Shown piece by piece: positions 61,710 to 64,000 of a stretch of DNA of 64,000 nucleotides. Source of the stretch: Phylloscopus collybita (lineage: Eukaryota; Chordata; Aves; Passeriformes; Phylloscopidae). The position numbers and the translations under genes are program-made. Numbering within the stretch: position 1 is the first letter of the stretch; every line of letters starts with the position of its first letter. Where the stretch lies: the NCBI GenBank assembly GCA_027886175.1, contig JAJNNQ010000139.1, forward strand, positions 1-64,000, read 5' to 3'. The notes under the pieces were generated by a model. The model was not told where the DNA came from. It saw only the letters and a list, made by a program, of their open reading frames with translations, and searched no databases.

Positions 61710-63389
61710 CCTATGTTTCAGATGTCAGTTTATAGGAGCCCTTTGGCACTACAAGGGCAGAGAAACGTCAAACTGGGGGAGGATTGCACCTGCGAAATAT
61801 TCCCATTTGTATAGAATTTTAGAGGAATTTTAGTACGCAGAATCCCAGCTGCAGGCACACAGAATTAGACATGAATAGTGGCCCTTTTCCAGGGGAAACC
61901 AAAGTCTCCACCCCACGTTCCTCATGTCAGTTTTTACGAGGACTTTGGCACTAAAAGGGCAGACATACTTCCAACTGGTGGTAGATTCCATCAGGGAGAT
62001 ATCCTCATTTGTGAGGAATTTCAGCAGGCATAACCCCAGTGGCAGGCAGACACCATTAGACACGAACGGTGGCCCTTTCCCATGGGAAACAAAAATCTTC
62101 ACCCGTGGTTCCTGATGTCAGGTTTTAGGAGGCCTTTGCCACTACAAGGGCAGACAAACTTCCATCTGATGGAAAATTCCATCTGGGAGATATCCTCATT
62201 TGTATGGAATTTTACTAGGCATAAGCCCAGTGGCAGGCACAGAGCATTAGACAAAAACGGTGCCCCTTTTCCATGGAAACCAAAGTCTCCACCTCACGTT
62301 CCTGATGTCAGTTTTTAGGAGGCCTTTGGCACTACAAGGGCAGACAAACTTCCAACTTGTGGTAGATTCCATCTGGGAGATGTCCTCATTTGTATGGAAT
62401 TTTAGTGGAATTTTAGTACTCAGAAGCCCAGTTGCAGACCGACAGCATTAAATACGAACGGTGGGCCTTTTCCATAGGAAACCAAAGTTCCAGGCCAGGT
62501 TCCAGATATCACTTTGAACGAGGCCTTTGGCACTGCAAGAGCAGACAAACTTCCATCTGGTGGCATATTGTATCTGGGAGATATCCTCATTTGTATGTAA
62601 TTTCAGTAGTCATAAGCCCAGTGGCAAAGAGACAGCATTAAACACCAAGGGTGGCCCTATTCCAAGGGAAACCAAGGCGTCCTCTCCAGATTCCTGATGT
62701 CAGTTTGTAGGAGGCCGTTGGCATTACAAGGGCAGACAAACTTTCAAGTGGTGGTAGATTCCATCTGGGAGATATCCTCGTTTGTATGGAATTTTACTAG
62801 TCATAAGCCCAGTGGCAGGCGCATAGCATTAGACACAAACGGTGGCCCTTTTCCATGGGAAAGCAAAGTCTCCACCCCACGTTCCTGATGTCAGTTTTTA
62901 GGAGGCCTTTGGCACTACAAGGGCAGACAAACTTTCATCTGGTGGTAGATTGCACCTGGGAGATATCCTCATTTGTATGGAACTTCAGCACTCATAATCT
63001 CAAAGCCAGGCAGACAGCATTAGAAACAAACGATGGACCTTCTCCATGGGAAACCAAAGTCTTCACCCCACGTTCCTGATGTCAGTTTTTTGGAGGCCTT
63101 TGGCACTATGAGGGCAGACAAACTTCCCCCTGGTGGTAGATTGCACCTGGGAGACATCCTCATTTGTATGGAACTTCAGCAGTCATCACCACAGTGCCAG
63201 GCAGACAGTATTAGATACGAACGGTGGTCCTTTTCCATTGGAAACCAAAGTCTCCACGCCTGGTTCCTGATGTCAGTTTTTTACGGGGCTTTTGCCACTA
63301 CAAGGGCAGACAAACTTCCATCTCGTGGTAAATTGCATCTGCGAGATATCCTCATTTGTATGGAATTTTAGCAGGCATACTCCCAGTGG

Positions 63390-63589
63390 CAGGCACACAG
63401 CATTAGGCATGAACAGTGGCCCTTTTCCATGGGAAACCAAATTATCCATCCTAAGTTTCAGATGTCAGTTTATAGGAGCCCTTTGGCACTACAAGGGCAG
63501 AGAAACTTTAAACTGGGGGAGGATTGCACCTGCGAAATATTCCCATTTGTATTAAATTTTAGAGGAATTTTAGTACGCAGAATCCCAGC
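63390..63589 (+). repeat. Recent single-monomer tandem duplication, copy A
   Basis: By eye, 200 bp are identical to 63,592-63,791 (offset 202 bp). The segment runs from caggcacacagcattagg to gcagaatcccagc. It includes the rare words aaattatccatcc, ctaagtttcag and gtattaaatttt. Neighbouring flank monomers differ at many positions, so this duplication is much younger than its surroundings, or is an assembly artefact. Confidence 0.85.
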
Positions 63590-63591
63590 TG

Positions 63592-63791
63592 CAGGCACAC
63601 AGCATTAGGCATGAACAGTGGCCCTTTTCCATGGGAAACCAAATTATCCATCCTAAGTTTCAGATGTCAGTTTATAGGAGCCCTTTGGCACTACAAGGGC
63701 AGAGAAACTTTAAACTGGGGGAGGATTGCACCTGCGAAATATTCCCATTTGTATTAAATTTTAGAGGAATTTTAGTACGCAGAATCCCAGC
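63592..63791 (+). repeat. Recent single-monomer tandem duplication, copy B
   Basis: This is an identical copy of 63,390-63,589. Identity ends at 63,792, where cggcagg replaces ctgcagg. The step of 202 bp is exactly one L monomer, as expected from unequal exchange between neighbouring L-type positions. Confidence 0.85.
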
Positions 63792-64000
63792 GGCAGGCAC
63801 ACAGAATTAGACATGAATAGTGGCCCTTTTCCAGGGGAAAACAAAGTCTCCAGGCCAGGTTCCTGATGCCAGTTTTTAGGAGGCCTTTTGCACTACAAGA
63901 ACAGAAAAACTTCCAACTGGTGGCATATTGCGTCTTGGAGATATCCTCATTTGTATGGAATTTTAGTGGAATTAAAGTAGGCAGAATCCCAGTGGCAAGT

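Larger units (their letters stand above)
60538..64000 (+). repeat. Divergent monomeric satellite, array flank (right of LTR)
   Basis: This is the remainder of the interrupted monomer followed by monomers starting at 60709, 60911, 61102, 61293, 61496, 61687, 61889, 62080, 62271, 62472, 62662, 62853, 63044, 63235, 63427, 63629 and 63831 (cut by the window end). They are substitution-diverged, in mixed order, and in the same orientation as the HOR. A subfamily with aaattatcc in place of aaagtctcc recurs here and left of the LTR. The last bases (63,815-64,000) resemble 60,693-60,872. I see no gene or RNA gene. Confidence 0.9.

Overview
This window is almost pure satellite DNA. I see no protein-coding gene, tRNA, rRNA or CRISPR array in it. 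The sequence is a head-to-tail array of about 324 monomers, all on the same strand, in two length classes: 191 bp (S) and 202 bp (L). The classes differ by one tandem copy of an 11-bp word. Almost every open reading frame is a frame of the satellite and recurs wherever the monomer recurs, on both strands. The rest lie in the single inserted element.

Layout. Bases 1-53,711 are a higher-order repeat (HOR) array. The basic unit is a 27-monomer block of exactly 5,309 bp. I number its monomers M1-M27, counting from the ccatgg word that starts M1. After a partial unit (1-217) come two short 14-monomer units, H1 (218-2,969) and H2 (2,970-5,731), which lack about 13 monomers through one M12/M25 crossover. 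Then come eight full 27-mers, H3 to H10 (5,732-48,199), and a truncated unit H11 (48,200-52,914, M1-M24). H11 is joined directly to an M2-M5 block (52,915-53,711). From 53,712 to the end there are about 51 divergent monomers without a regular higher-order period. They include a diverged relative of HOR monomers M6-M11 (56,429-57,607), a local six-monomer duplication, and a fresh 202-bp duplication near the end.

One mobile element interrupts the array: a 368-bp solo LTR (60,164-60,531) flanked by a 6-bp direct repeat. Its polyadenylation-signal region and the following R/U5 segment look to me like an avian alpharetrovirus-type (class II) LTR. On that basis, and because known bird centromeric satellites are about 190 bp, the source is probably a bird, and the window is probably the edge of a centromeric or pericentromeric array. 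Both points are inference; no database search was possible.

How the parts relate. The array behaves as a product of unequal exchange and gene conversion. Copies H3-H10 are near-identical and differ by a few shared diagnostic variants that form a mosaic. Divergence rises abruptly at 53.7 kb, as expected at an array edge. The first 8.5 kb carries an excess of single-base indels over substitutions, which looks more like consensus error near a contig end than biology.
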